DNA of 64,000 bases from contig NZ_CP012898.1 in the NCBI RefSeq assembly GCF_001310225.1, positions 806,001 through 870,000 of the forward strand, in the 5' to 3' direction. The first letter of the stretch is position 1; each line of letters starts with the position of its first letter. The notes beneath the pieces are model-generated. The model searched no databases. It was not told the origin of the DNA and saw only the letters and a program-made list of their open reading frames with translations. This DNA comes from Pseudalgibacter alginicilyticus. Lineage in GTDB: Bacteria; Bacteroidota; Bacteroidia; Flavobacteriales; Flavobacteriaceae. Positions 27,365 through 35,827 of the stretch are shown one piece after another. The translations under genes were made by a program, and so were the position numbers.

Positions 27365-27757
27365 ATGACTATTAATACTCACCATTTAGCTTCAAAAAAA
27401 TTAATAGGAACAGCAACATCCTTAGAAAAAAATTCTGCTATAGTTAAGTTAACAATTTCCCCGGATATGATTGTAGATACCTACAACTTATCTCATGGTG
27501 GGTTTGTTTTTGGTTTAGCAGATTATGCAGCTATGTTAGCTATAAACAAACCTACCGTGGTATTAGGTAAAGCCACTACAAAGTTTATAAAACCTGTAGT
27601 TTTAAATGACGAAGTAACCGCTTTTGCTCATGTTATTGAAAGTTCTGATGAAAAAAAAATCACAGTATCTGTTATTGTAAAAAATCAAAACCAAGTATTG
27701 GTTTTTGAAGGAGAGTTTGTTTGCTTTGTTTTAGATAAACATATTTTAGAAAGTTAG
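27365..27757 (+). CDS. PaaI-family hotdog thioesterase
   Basis: 130 residues forming a single hotdog fold. The active-site helix segment LSHGGFVFGLADYAAMLA is the typical HGGxxFxLADxA signature of PaaI-type acyl-CoA thioesterases, and VLGKATTKFIKPV is the following strand. It hydrolyses acyl- or aryl-CoA esters. It stands alone, with no phenylacetate genes nearby, so its substrate is open. Confidence 0.87.
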   Translation: MTINTHHLASKKLIGTATSLEKNSAIVKLTISPDMIVDTYNLSHGGFVFGLADYAAMLAINKPTVVLGKATTKFIKPVVLNDEVTAFAHVIESSDEKKITVSVIVKNQNQVLVFEGEFVCFVLDKHILES

Positions 27758-28206
27758 TAATTATTTAAATAAACTAAAACTTGTTCATATTATCTTTAAT
27801 AAACACCACCCCGTTGAATAAATTAGATAAAAAAGAAGGCATACATTAATAATATAAATAACTTTTTTTAATGTTAATACAGTTAACTTATTTTTTTGAA
27901 ATTCAATTTCAGTAAATACTATAATACATTTTTAATTCAGGGTTTAGCCGAAACTTTTCAAACGTTAAAATATTGTTTTAATTTAATTATATTTCTTTTC
28001 AGCAATTAAAACAAAGTCAAATTATATTTGCCTGATTGTAAGTAAACTTATTCAACAAAATAAATAAAATCAATACTTCTTTTTATCATATTCTGTTGTG
28101 TGTTATTTTATATTATACCCTTAAATTCATTGCTAACTTATTACAACCTACCTTTATGTCAACCACTACCTTTTCGATGTTTGTTTAAATCTTTGTTAAA
28201 AAAAAG
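27758..28206. other. Long spacer before the TetR operon
   Basis: No convincing gene lies here. A lone exact -7-type motif, TATATTTG, is at 28023-28030 without a TTG at the right spacing or an ORF just after it, so it could be chance or drive a short leader. A long upstream extension of the TetR frame (from 28100) runs through this AT-rich DNA but lacks protein character. Confidence 0.6.
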
Positions 28207-28234
28207 AATGAACATTCATTTTTTATTACATTTG
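28207..28234 (+). promoter_or_regulatory. TetR operator overlapping the promoter
   Basis: A perfect inverted repeat AATGAA-CA-TTCATT (28207-28220) is followed six bases later by TACATTTG (28227-28234), an exact -7 box. It therefore occupies the spacer between the -33 and -7 regions, where a bound TetR protein would block RNA polymerase. Autorepression of the operon by its own first gene is the natural reading. Confidence 0.65.
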
Positions 28235-28255
28235 CACTATAATTTATTATTTGAA

Positions 28256-28840
28256 ATGGCAAAACTTCAAAAAAGTATTGATAAACGTAATGCATTAATT
28301 AAAGCAACTATCGAATTAGTTAATAATAATGGTTTTCATGCAACACCAATGAGTAAAATTGCAAAAATAGCAAACGTTTCGCCCGCTACAATTTACTTAT
28401 ATTTTGAAAACAAACAGGATTTGGTTAATCAAACTTATATTGAAGTGAAAGCCAAATACACAAAATTTGCTTTTCAAACTTATAATAAAAAAATGTCAGT
28501 AAAAGATGGTTTTGAAAGTATATGGAAACGTATTGCCGATTTTAAACTTAATGAATGTGAAAATGCCATGTTTTTAGCGCAATGTGATAACACACCCATG
28601 ATAGACGAATACTCTAGAAAAGAAGGCATTAAACATTTGCAACCTCTCCTCGATCTTTGGGAACGCGGAAAAAAAGAAGGGGTTATAAAACAAGTATCAA
28701 ACTACATATTATATGCCTATGCCATTAATCCACTATCTTTTTTAATGATAGCTCAAAAACGTGGAGATTTACAATTAAATAAAACTCACTTAGAAGAAGC
28801 CTTTCAATCTGCTTGGAACAGTATAAAAGTTTATAAATAA
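28256..28840 (+). CDS. TetR/AcrR-family transcriptional regulator
   Basis: The real protein starts at ATG 28256 (MAKLQKSID); residues before it in the longer frame overlap the promoter and operator. The N-terminal helix-turn-helix is clear: AKIANVSPATIYLYFENKQDL (about residues 33-53), preceded by NNGFHATPMSKIA. The C-terminal ligand domain is not diagnostic. 194 residues is typical. It heads a tightly packed operon (next start 1 base after its stop) of an epimerase-like protein, a nitroreductase and an iron-containing alcohol dehydrogenase, so it probably senses an aldehyde, quinone or other electrophile. Confidence 0.88.
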   Translation: MAKLQKSIDKRNALIKATIELVNNNGFHATPMSKIAKIANVSPATIYLYFENKQDLVNQTYIEVKAKYTKFAFQTYNKKMSVKDGFESIWKRIADFKLNECENAMFLAQCDNTPMIDEYSRKEGIKHLQPLLDLWERGKKEGVIKQVSNYILYAYAINPLSFLMIAQKRGDLQLNKTHLEEAFQSAWNSIKVYK

Positions 28841-28841
28841 C

Positions 28842-29507
28842 ATGAAAAAATCAGCAATTATATTAGGAGCTACTGGTTTAACGGGAAATATACTGCTTCA
28901 TAAATTAATTACAGACATTAGGTATGACAGTATTAAATTAATTTCACGTTCAAAAATTGAAGACTTACCTAACAAAGTCACTCAATATATTGGTAACCTT
29001 TTAGAATTGGAACAATTTAATTCAGATTTTTTAGCAGACGAAGTATACTGTTGTATTGGAACAACAGCCAAGAAAACACCAGACAAATCACTATACAAAC
29101 AAATAGACTATGGGATTCCTGTAATAGCTGCTAAATTAGCCAAAGAAAACAATATTGATACTTTTCTAGTGCTTTCTGCAATGGGAGCCAATAAAAAAAG
29201 TAAGTTGTTTTACAATAAAATAAAAGGTACTATGGAAGAAGATGTATTACAATATAGTATAAAAAACACCTATATTCTAAGGCCTTCAATAATTGGTGGG
29301 AAACGCAAAGAAAATCGTTTATTAGAAAAAATTGGATTGATTGTATTTAAAGTAATTCAACCTTTATTCTTTGGCAATTTAAAACAATATAAAATTACTG
29401 ACCCAGAAGATATTGCACAAACCATGCTAAATTTAGCAAACAACTCAAATAAAACCGAAGTAATTATTACTTCAAATGACATAAAAAAACTTTCAAAAAA
29501 TAATTAA
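28842..29507 (+). CDS. NAD(P)-binding epimerase/oxidoreductase, TIP30-like atypical SDR
   Basis: 221 residues. The Rossmann motif GATGLTGNILL is at the N-terminus. The rest (CCIGTT, FLVLSAMGAN, YNKIKGTMEEDV, YILRPSIIGGKRKE) follows the atypical SDR a5 (HTATIP2/TIP30-like) pattern, where the YxxxK pair is present as YNKIK. This class often binds NADPH. Its place between a TetR regulator and two reductases suggests a role in detoxification or redox balance. Substrate unknown. Confidence 0.82.
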   Translation: MKKSAIILGATGLTGNILLHKLITDIRYDSIKLISRSKIEDLPNKVTQYIGNLLELEQFNSDFLADEVYCCIGTTAKKTPDKSLYKQIDYGIPVIAAKLAKENNIDTFLVLSAMGANKKSKLFYNKIKGTMEEDVLQYSIKNTYILRPSIIGGKRKENRLLEKIGLIVFKVIQPLFFGNLKQYKITDPEDIAQTMLNLANNSNKTEVIITSNDIKKLSKNN

Positions 29508-29523
29508 AAACAAAATTGAACAC

Positions 29524-30156
29524 ATGGAATTATTAGATAAATTGAATTGGAGATATGCTGCAAAAGCTATGAATGGCGAAAAAGTAGCTGAAGACAAAAT
29601 AGAACGAATTTTAGAAGCTGCTCGTTTAGCTCCAACTTCAAGTGGTTTACAACCTTTTGAAATTATAGTCGTTAAAAATCAAGAAATAAAGGAAAAAATT
29701 AAATCTGTAGCTTGGAATCAGTCTGTCATTACAGATTGCTCACACCTACTTGTTTTTGCTGCTTGGAACACTTACACGGCCGATAGAATTAATTATATGT
29801 TCGATTTAACCAACGAGATACGCGGATTTAAAAATGAAGGCTGGGAAAATTACCGCCAAATGCTTTTAAATGCATATCCACAAAAAGATGCTGAAGAAAA
29901 CTTTAATCACGCTGCAAAACAAGCTTACATAGCATTTTCACAAGCAATTACTGCAGCTGCTTTTGAAGGTGTTGACGCAACTCCTATTGAAGGTTTTACG
30001 CCTTCCGCAGTAGACGAAATTTTAAGTTTAGAGGAAAAAGGTTTACGAAGTGCCGTTTTATTACCATTAGGTTACAGAAAAGAAGAAAATGATTGGTTAG
30101 TAAACTTAGTAAAAGTTAGAAAACCTATGGAAGATTTAGTAACTGTGATTGAATAA
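29524..30156 (+). CDS. NAD(P)H-dependent nitroreductase-family oxidoreductase
   Basis: 210 residues with the FMN-dependent nitroreductase fold: RYAAKAMN at the start, APTSSGLQPFEIIVV for the FMN phosphate, and the GVDATPIEGF segment followed by VLLPLGYR. These NfsB-type enzymes reduce nitro compounds, quinones or flavins. It is the third gene of the TetR operon, 16 bases after the epimerase gene. Homodimeric and cytosolic by family. Confidence 0.9.
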   Translation: MELLDKLNWRYAAKAMNGEKVAEDKIERILEAARLAPTSSGLQPFEIIVVKNQEIKEKIKSVAWNQSVITDCSHLLVFAAWNTYTADRINYMFDLTNEIRGFKNEGWENYRQMLLNAYPQKDAEENFNHAAKQAYIAFSQAITAAAFEGVDATPIEGFTPSAVDEILSLEEKGLRSAVLLPLGYRKEENDWLVNLVKVRKPMEDLVTVIE

Positions 30157-30166
30157 AACGAATAAT

Positions 30167-31327
30167 ATGAACCCTTTTGAATTTAAAAATCCTACCAAAA
30201 TTATTTTTGGAAAGGATTCAATTAAAAAATTAGAAAATGAAATTCCTACAGATGCCAAGGTATTATTACTTTATGGCGGAGGAAGTATAAAAACCAATGG
30301 TATTTACAATCAAGTAAAAAAAGCTTTAGAAAAAGTTAATGTTACTGAGTTTGGAGGTATTCCTGCAAATCCAGAATATGCTGTATTAATGGATGCTTTA
30401 AAAATTATTAAAAACGAAAACATCACTTATTTATTAGCCGTTGGTGGTGGTTCCGTTATTGATGGCACCAAATTTTTAGCTTCGGCAGCAATATATGATG
30501 GGGATACACCTTGGGATATTTTATCTAAAAATATTAGAACAGAAAAAGGCATGCCGTTTGGTACAGTATTAACCTTACCAGCAACAGGTTCGGAAATGAA
30601 CTCTGGAGCCGTTATAACACGTGAGGAAACAAAAGAAAAACTTGCCATGGGTGGTCCTGGATTATTTCCTGAGTTCTCTATTTTAGACCCTCAAGTTATT
30701 GCTTCTATTCCCCAACGTCAATTAGCCAATGGTATAACAGATGCCTTTACTCATGTTTTAGAGCAATATATGACCTACCCTGTTGAGGCCTCATTACAAG
30801 ATCGATTTGCTGAAAGCATTTTACAAACACTAATTGAAATCGCTCCAAAAATATTAAAAGACCCTACAGACTATAAAGCTGCATCTAACTTTATATGGAG
30901 TTGCACCATGGCTTTAAATGGATTAATTCAAAAAGGCGTTCCAACAGATTGGGCTGTACATGCTATGGGTCACGAACTAACAGCTTTATTTGGAATTGAC
31001 CATGCTCGAACACTTGCTGTTATTGCTCCAAGTCATTACAAGTTTAATTTTGAAAGTAAAAAAGAAAAATTAGAACAATATGCGGAACGTGTTTGGAATA
31101 TCACTGAAGGTTCGATAGATAGTAAAGCACATACTGCTATTGAAAAAACAATTACTTTTTTTCATGAATTAGGAATTAACACCAAATTATCTGACTATAC
31201 AAAAGATTATGACGGAACCGCAGAGGAAATTGCTAAACGATTTACAAATCGTGGTTGGTTAGGTTTAGGAGAACATCAAAGTTTATCACCTGATAAGGTT
31301 GAGAAAATTGTTAAAATGACATACTAA
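30167..31327 (+). CDS. Iron-containing alcohol dehydrogenase (YqhD/BdhA type)
   Basis: 386 residues. The NAD(P) region has GGGSVIDGTKF. The metal site is built from DAFTHVLEQY and HAMGHELTALFGIDHART. This order and the 380-residue size match NADPH-dependent aldehyde reductases of the YqhD/butanol dehydrogenase group. The ORF can be extended to TTG 30149, but ATG 30167 (MNPFEFKNP) is the usual start. With the nitroreductase and TetR regulator it suggests response to reactive aldehydes. It ends the operon at a clear terminator. Confidence 0.9.
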   Translation: MNPFEFKNPTKIIFGKDSIKKLENEIPTDAKVLLLYGGGSIKTNGIYNQVKKALEKVNVTEFGGIPANPEYAVLMDALKIIKNENITYLLAVGGGSVIDGTKFLASAAIYDGDTPWDILSKNIRTEKGMPFGTVLTLPATGSEMNSGAVITREETKEKLAMGGPGLFPEFSILDPQVIASIPQRQLANGITDAFTHVLEQYMTYPVEASLQDRFAESILQTLIEIAPKILKDPTDYKAASNFIWSCTMALNGLIQKGVPTDWAVHAMGHELTALFGIDHARTLAVIAPSHYKFNFESKKEKLEQYAERVWNITEGSIDSKAHTAIEKTITFFHELGINTKLSDYTKDYDGTAEEIAKRFTNRGWLGLGEHQSLSPDKVEKIVKMTY

Positions 31328-31353
31328 TTCTATCTCAACAACAATAGAAACTT

Positions 31354-31383
31354 AAAGAGTTGAATGTTAACATTCAACTCTTT
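31354..31383 (+). terminator. Intrinsic terminator of the TetR operon
   Basis: AAAGAGTTGAATG (31354-31366) pairs perfectly with CATTCAACTCTTT (31371-31383) around TTAA, followed by more T residues. Confidence 0.92.
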
Positions 31384-31586
31384 TTTTATTACATTTTATT
31401 ATTCAATAACATTCATTATTCTCTAATATATAAAAGAAAAACAATCCACAAGCAGTACAATCATAAAAGACCTAAAGAAACAATTAATTAACTAATAACA
31501 AGTTTATTTAACCGATACATCATATTAAGTTTTAATTGGATTAATACTGCAGAACTAATTTCGGTTTTTAATCCAAAAAAAACATT

Positions 31587-34500
31587 ATGTATAAAAAAAT
31601 TACCTTTTTTAGTGCTTTATTACTAACTTGCTTCATTGGCTTTTCTCAGGCTTCTTTAGAAATTACCGAAATCTGGCCAGGAAATGAACCAGGTTCAAAC
31701 TTAACGTCAGATTGGTTTGAAATTAAAAACAATGGAACTGCTGCTTGGGTTTCTGGTGTAGATGCCGATTTGTATTATGATGATGATTCGAAAGATCCTA
31801 CTGCCGCTGATATTATTACTGGTATAACAGACATACAACCAGGAGAACGTGTTATCGTTATACTAGGAGAAGCTACTGAAGTTACTGAATTCACCTCAAC
31901 CTGGTCTGTAGATTACGATTTAACTGGAATTAAAATTGGTTATTCGGATGGCTCTGGCTTAGGCAACGATGGCGATGGTGTCACTTTGTTTTTAGGTGCA
32001 TCTCCATTAACTGTTGATGATATAATTGATTATAAAACATACCCAAACGCAAATGCCAACGGAGGACAGTCTTACGATTTAGAATTAGAAACACCTGCTT
32101 TTAGTACCGTTGCTAATGCAAATAATGCTGCAGCTACTAACATTATAAATGATGAAGGACAAGCTGCTATTGCTTCGCCAGGTAATCAAGGACCTATAAC
32201 GCCTTCAACACTTGTTATTAGTGTAGATACAGCAAACTTAACAACATTTTTAAATTTACCAGAAACCAACGCAGGTTATGTAAGTGGTGTTGTAAACGAT
32301 CCAACCGACCCTGCAAGCACTATTGGTATTCCTTTTAATATTATAGATGCAGAAACACCTGTAGCTGATTTGACAGTAACTGTTAGCAGTAGTGACGAAA
32401 CTACAGTTCCTAATACAAATTTAGTATTAACAGGAACAAATGGTAATCGCCTGTTAACTATTACCCCTATAGCTTTAGGGTTTTCAACCATTACAGTAAG
32501 CGTTGAAGATGCGGATATGAATACGTCTACTTATACCATTAATTATGCGGCATCGGAAGCTTCAGTTTCACCTACAACAAGTCGTTTTTATACAGGAGCT
32601 TCAGATGGTTCTGCTGGCATAGCAATAGAAGACAACTATATTTGGATTGCTGATGATGAAGATCAAACCATTCGGTTATACGATGGTAACCAATCAGGTT
32701 TACCTATTCAATCTATTGACTTTAACGCAGATTTAGGTTCTACTGAAGAAGCCGATTTAGAAGGTGCCTTCAGATTAGGAAATACAATATATTGGAATGG
32801 TTCTACGGCTGAAGAAGATAGATCCGTGATTTTTACAACTACTATATCAGGTACAGGTGCTACTTCAAATTTAGTATACGGAGATAAGTACACCAGCTTG
32901 CATGACGATTTATTAGCTTGGGATTCGAATAATGAACATGGATTAGGTGCCAACTATTTTAATTTAAACACCATAGTAGAAATTGAAGCGTTAGCTTTAG
33001 CTCCTAATAGCACTACAACAGCATACTTAGGTTTACGTAGTTCTACATCAGAAAACAAAGCTATTGTTATTCCTGTAACTAACTTTGTAAACTTACCAGG
33101 TATGCCTGCTGGTTCTGCTGCTTTTGGCACTCCTATATTACTTGACTTAAAAGGAAGAAGTTTAAGAAGTATGGAATGTAATGAAAATGGTTGTATCTTA
33201 ATTGGCGGGCCTTTTGGAACTAAAAATGACTTTAAACTTTATACTTGGACAGGTAATGCTGTTGATACCCCAGAATTAAGAAGCGTAGATTTAACAGCAT
33301 TAAATACAGGTGGTTCGTTTGAAGGCTTAGTTGCCTTACCTAATACAACTTTTTTAGGAAGTGATGGAGATACAGATACACTAAAACTATTAGTAGACTT
33401 AGGAGCTACAGTTATTTATAATGATGGTGAAGAAAATAAAGACCATCGTGGTGAATGGAAAAAATTTAGAACAGACATTATTACTTTAGGAGCTGTAACC
33501 TCTCCTACTATTAAAGCACCAATTATTAATGAATTTGTTGCGGATCATATAGGCAGTGATACATCACAATTTGTAGAAATTTATGGAGATCCTTTTACTG
33601 ATTATTCATCATACACTATTGTTGAAGTTTCTGGTGATGATGGAACAACTGGTTTAATAAACAGTACTTTTACCTTAGGAACAACCAATGAAAATGGCTA
33701 TTGGACAACGCCTTATCAAGATAATGTAATAGGTAATGGAACCATAACACTATTGTTAGTAGAAGGTTTTACAGGATTACTTGGAAATGATGTAGATGTA
33801 AATAATGATGGAACTTTAGATATGCCTTACTGGAATACTATTGCTGATGGTATTGCTAGTTCTGATGGAGATATTTCAGATTTTGTTTATGCGCTAAATT
33901 TAACTCCAAATTTTGATGCTGCTAACCTTAAAGTTGGAGCCGCCTCACGTATTCCTAATGGTGTAAATACAAATTCAACATCTGATTGGATTAGAAATGA
34001 TTTTGATGGTGAAGGTCTGATAGGATTTACAGGAACACCTATAGACGGTGAAGCTATTAATACACCTAATTCATATAACAAATTGGTTGGTCCGTTGTTA
34101 AATATTACAGAAATTTGGCCAGGAAATGGAGCTGGTGAAAACCTTACCGCAGATTGGTTTGAAATTACTAACAATGGCCCAATAGCATGGACTCCTGCTT
34201 TAGGTGCTCTTTATTTTGATGATGACTCCCAAGATCCAGCATCTGCTGTTTTAATAAGTGGTATTACTTCTATACAACCAGGAGAATCTGTAATTGCTAT
34301 TGACGCCGCTAACACAGATAATTTTATAGCTGTTTGGGGTGGTGTTTATAACCTTACAGATGTTCAAATAGGATTATATGCTGGAGCCGGTTTAGGTGGC
34401 GGTGGAGATACTGTTACTTTATGGATTGGAGAACCTACTACTGTGGGAACAATTGTAGATGTTGAATCTTTTCCAGATACAAATTCAAATCCTGGACAAT

Positions 34501-34892
34501 CATATGATGTAGAAAAAGGTGCTTTTAGCAGTCTTAATGAAGCACCATATATGCCAGTTGCAACTGCAATAAACGATATGGGAGAACCTGCAATAGCTTC
34601 GCCAGGAAATCAGGGGCCTACATTAAGTATCACAGATATTGATACTAACACAAATAGCATTAAAGCTTATCCTATTCCGTTTGATGATGCGTTGCATCTA
34701 CAATTAAATACACCAGTAAATATTACATCTACTGTTCAAATTGTTGATATTTTAGGAACTGTGGTATATAGCAAAAAAATGGAGTTATCTAATACTGCTA
34801 ATACAGTAGAACGTGTAGCAACATTGCCTTCTGGAATTTATATTTTACATATTTCTGAATTAAATATTGCTTTGAAGATTGTAAAAAAATAA
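31587..34892 (+). CDS. Large T9SS-secreted protein with duplicated lamin-tail-like domains
   Basis: 1101 residues. The signal peptide ends at about residue 20 (IGFSQ). The first lamin-tail-like domain (about 23-205) contains ITEIWPGNEPG, DWFEIKNNG, YYDDDSKDP and ASPGNQGP. A near copy recurs at about 835-1015 (ITEIWPGNGAG, DWFEITNNG, YFDDDSQDP, ASPGNQGP). Between them lie an Ig-like/cadherin-like segment, a DUF3616-like region (about 330-620) and another lamin-tail-like domain (INEFVADHIG...). The C-terminus carries a type IX secretion sorting domain (IKAYPIPFDD ... ILHISE). It is probably surface-bound or released; the ligand is unknown. Confidence 0.78.
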   Translation: MYKKITFFSALLLTCFIGFSQASLEITEIWPGNEPGSNLTSDWFEIKNNGTAAWVSGVDADLYYDDDSKDPTAADIITGITDIQPGERVIVILGEATEVTEFTSTWSVDYDLTGIKIGYSDGSGLGNDGDGVTLFLGASPLTVDDIIDYKTYPNANANGGQSYDLELETPAFSTVANANNAAATNIINDEGQAAIASPGNQGPITPSTLVISVDTANLTTFLNLPETNAGYVSGVVNDPTDPASTIGIPFNIIDAETPVADLTVTVSSSDETTVPNTNLVLTGTNGNRLLTITPIALGFSTITVSVEDADMNTSTYTINYAASEASVSPTTSRFYTGASDGSAGIAIEDNYIWIADDEDQTIRLYDGNQSGLPIQSIDFNADLGSTEEADLEGAFRLGNTIYWNGSTAEEDRSVIFTTTISGTGATSNLVYGDKYTSLHDDLLAWDSNNEHGLGANYFNLNTIVEIEALALAPNSTTTAYLGLRSSTSENKAIVIPVTNFVNLPGMPAGSAAFGTPILLDLKGRSLRSMECNENGCILIGGPFGTKNDFKLYTWTGNAVDTPELRSVDLTALNTGGSFEGLVALPNTTFLGSDGDTDTLKLLVDLGATVIYNDGEENKDHRGEWKKFRTDIITLGAVTSPTIKAPIINEFVADHIGSDTSQFVEIYGDPFTDYSSYTIVEVSGDDGTTGLINSTFTLGTTNENGYWTTPYQDNVIGNGTITLLLVEGFTGLLGNDVDVNNDGTLDMPYWNTIADGIASSDGDISDFVYALNLTPNFDAANLKVGAASRIPNGVNTNSTSDWIRNDFDGEGLIGFTGTPIDGEAINTPNSYNKLVGPLLNITEIWPGNGAGENLTADWFEITNNGPIAWTPALGALYFDDDSQDPASAVLISGITSIQPGESVIAIDAANTDNFIAVWGGVYNLTDVQIGLYAGAGLGGGGDTVTLWIGEPTTVGTIVDVESFPDTNSNPGQSYDVEKGAFSSLNEAPYMPVATAINDMGEPAIASPGNQGPTLSITDIDTNTNSIKAYPIPFDDALHLQLNTPVNITSTVQIVDILGTVVYSKKMELSNTANTVERVATLPSGIYILHISELNIALKIVKK

Positions 34893-34910
34893 TCTTCTTT
34901 ATAATTGCAA

Positions 34911-34946
34911 AAAAGCCAGTTAGTTATCACAAACTAACTGGCTTTT
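34911..34946 (+). terminator. Intrinsic terminator
   Basis: AAAAGCCAGTTAGTT (34911-34925) pairs perfectly over 15 bp with AACTAACTGGCTTTT (34932-34946). It lies just after the large secreted protein gene. Confidence 0.93.
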
Positions 34947-35109
34947 ATATTTAAATTATTTACATCTGTATATAATTGCAACATACCTTTTTATTCCTAA
35001 TATATTAACACATAATACAAGATTATCATAACTTTTTTTCATATTTTTATATGTACTTTCATGGTATTTACATTAAAAAATAGTTTTTGTGTTCAATCTT
35101 ATTTTTTAT

Positions 35110-35153
35110 GTAACATACGTTACTAGGTAATATTTCGACATAATTTAGTTTTA
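35110..35153 (+). promoter_or_regulatory. Crp/Fnr-type operator plus -7 element before the rhodanese operon
   Basis: Perfect inverted repeat GTAAC-ATAC-GTTAC (35110-35123), a geometry (5-bp arms, 4-bp spacer) typical of Crp/Fnr-family sites. A -7-like TAGTTTTA follows at 35146-35153; the operator centre is 29.5 bases before it, about -40 from the predicted start, the class-II activator position. No TTG element is present at -33, consistent with activator dependence. The same spacing recurs upstream of cydA. Confidence 0.6.
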
Positions 35154-35180
35154 CAACAATTGTTTAATTAATTAACACAA

Positions 35181-35543
35181 GTGAAACACATAATTATCAT
35201 GTCTATATTTACCACTTTATTTGGTGTCAAAGCTATTCAAAATAGTGCTATTGAAATATTAAACCCTAAAGAATACAAGTCACAAATTGAAAACAAAAAA
35301 GTACAATTAATTGATGTAAGAACATCAGGGGAATTTAAAACTGGTCATATTAAAAATGCAAAAAACATTGATTTGTTTTCAAAAAATTTTGCTGATGAAT
35401 TCAATAAACTCAATAAAGAGGAGGTGCTATACATATACTGTCGAAGTGGCGCCCGAAGCAAGCAAGCTTCCAATAAATTAGTTGCTATGGGTTTTAAAAA
35501 AATTTACGATTTAAAAGGCGGTATTCTAAATTACAAACATTAA
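35181..35543 (+). CDS. Periplasmic rhodanese-like protein
   Basis: 120 residues, one rhodanese domain with the active-site loop CRSGARSKQ (Cys about residue 88) and IDVRTSGEFKTGHI. The hydrophobic N-terminus (IIIMSIFTTLFGVKA) is signal-like, so it is probably exported. The start is GTG 35181. It transfers or carries sulfane sulfur. It opens a four-gene run (rhodanese, HMA, di-heme lipoprotein, thioredoxin) under a Crp/Fnr-type site just before cytochrome bd genes, hinting at sulfide or low-oxygen physiology. Confidence 0.85.
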   Translation: MKHIIIMSIFTTLFGVKAIQNSAIEILNPKEYKSQIENKKVQLIDVRTSGEFKTGHIKNAKNIDLFSKNFADEFNKLNKEEVLYIYCRSGARSKQASNKLVAMGFKKIYDLKGGILNYKH

Positions 35544-35549
35544 ATACAA

Positions 35550-35816
35550 ATGAAAACTTCAGTTATAGTACAAAATTTAAAATGTGGTGGATGCTCAAAA
35601 ACCATAACTAATAAATTATCAGAAATTGAAAATATTTCAGATATTAGTATAGATATTGATGAAGGTAAGGTGTCATTTAATTATTTAAATAGCACAGATG
35701 TACTTTCTGTAAAAAATAAACTTAAAACTTTAGGTTATCCGACTATTGATGATGACAATAATATAGTTTCTAAGGCAAAATCTTATGTAAGTTGTGCTAC
35801 TGGAAAGTTTTCATAA
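35550..35816 (+). CDS. Heavy-metal-associated (HMA) domain protein
   Basis: 88 residues with the ferredoxin-like HMA fold: VQNLKCGGCSKTI carries the metal-binding CxxC near residues 12-15, followed by IDEGKVSF and VKNKLKTLGYP. This is the copper-chaperone type domain. An extra cysteine in the C-terminal SYVSCATGK is unusual. It is 6 bases downstream of the rhodanese gene, and its 3' end overlaps the longer reading of the cytochrome frame. It may bind copper or a sulfur-liganded metal in the same process. Confidence 0.88.
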   Translation: MKTSVIVQNLKCGGCSKTITNKLSEIENISDISIDIDEGKVSFNYLNSTDVLSVKNKLKTLGYPTIDDDNNIVSKAKSYVSCATGKFS

Positions 35817-35827
35817 TAAAACAAATC

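Noticed and set aside
28100-28255. Upstream extension of the TetR regulator
   Set aside because: The added residues lie over the operator and an exact -7 box; the helix-turn-helix protein begins at ATG 28256.
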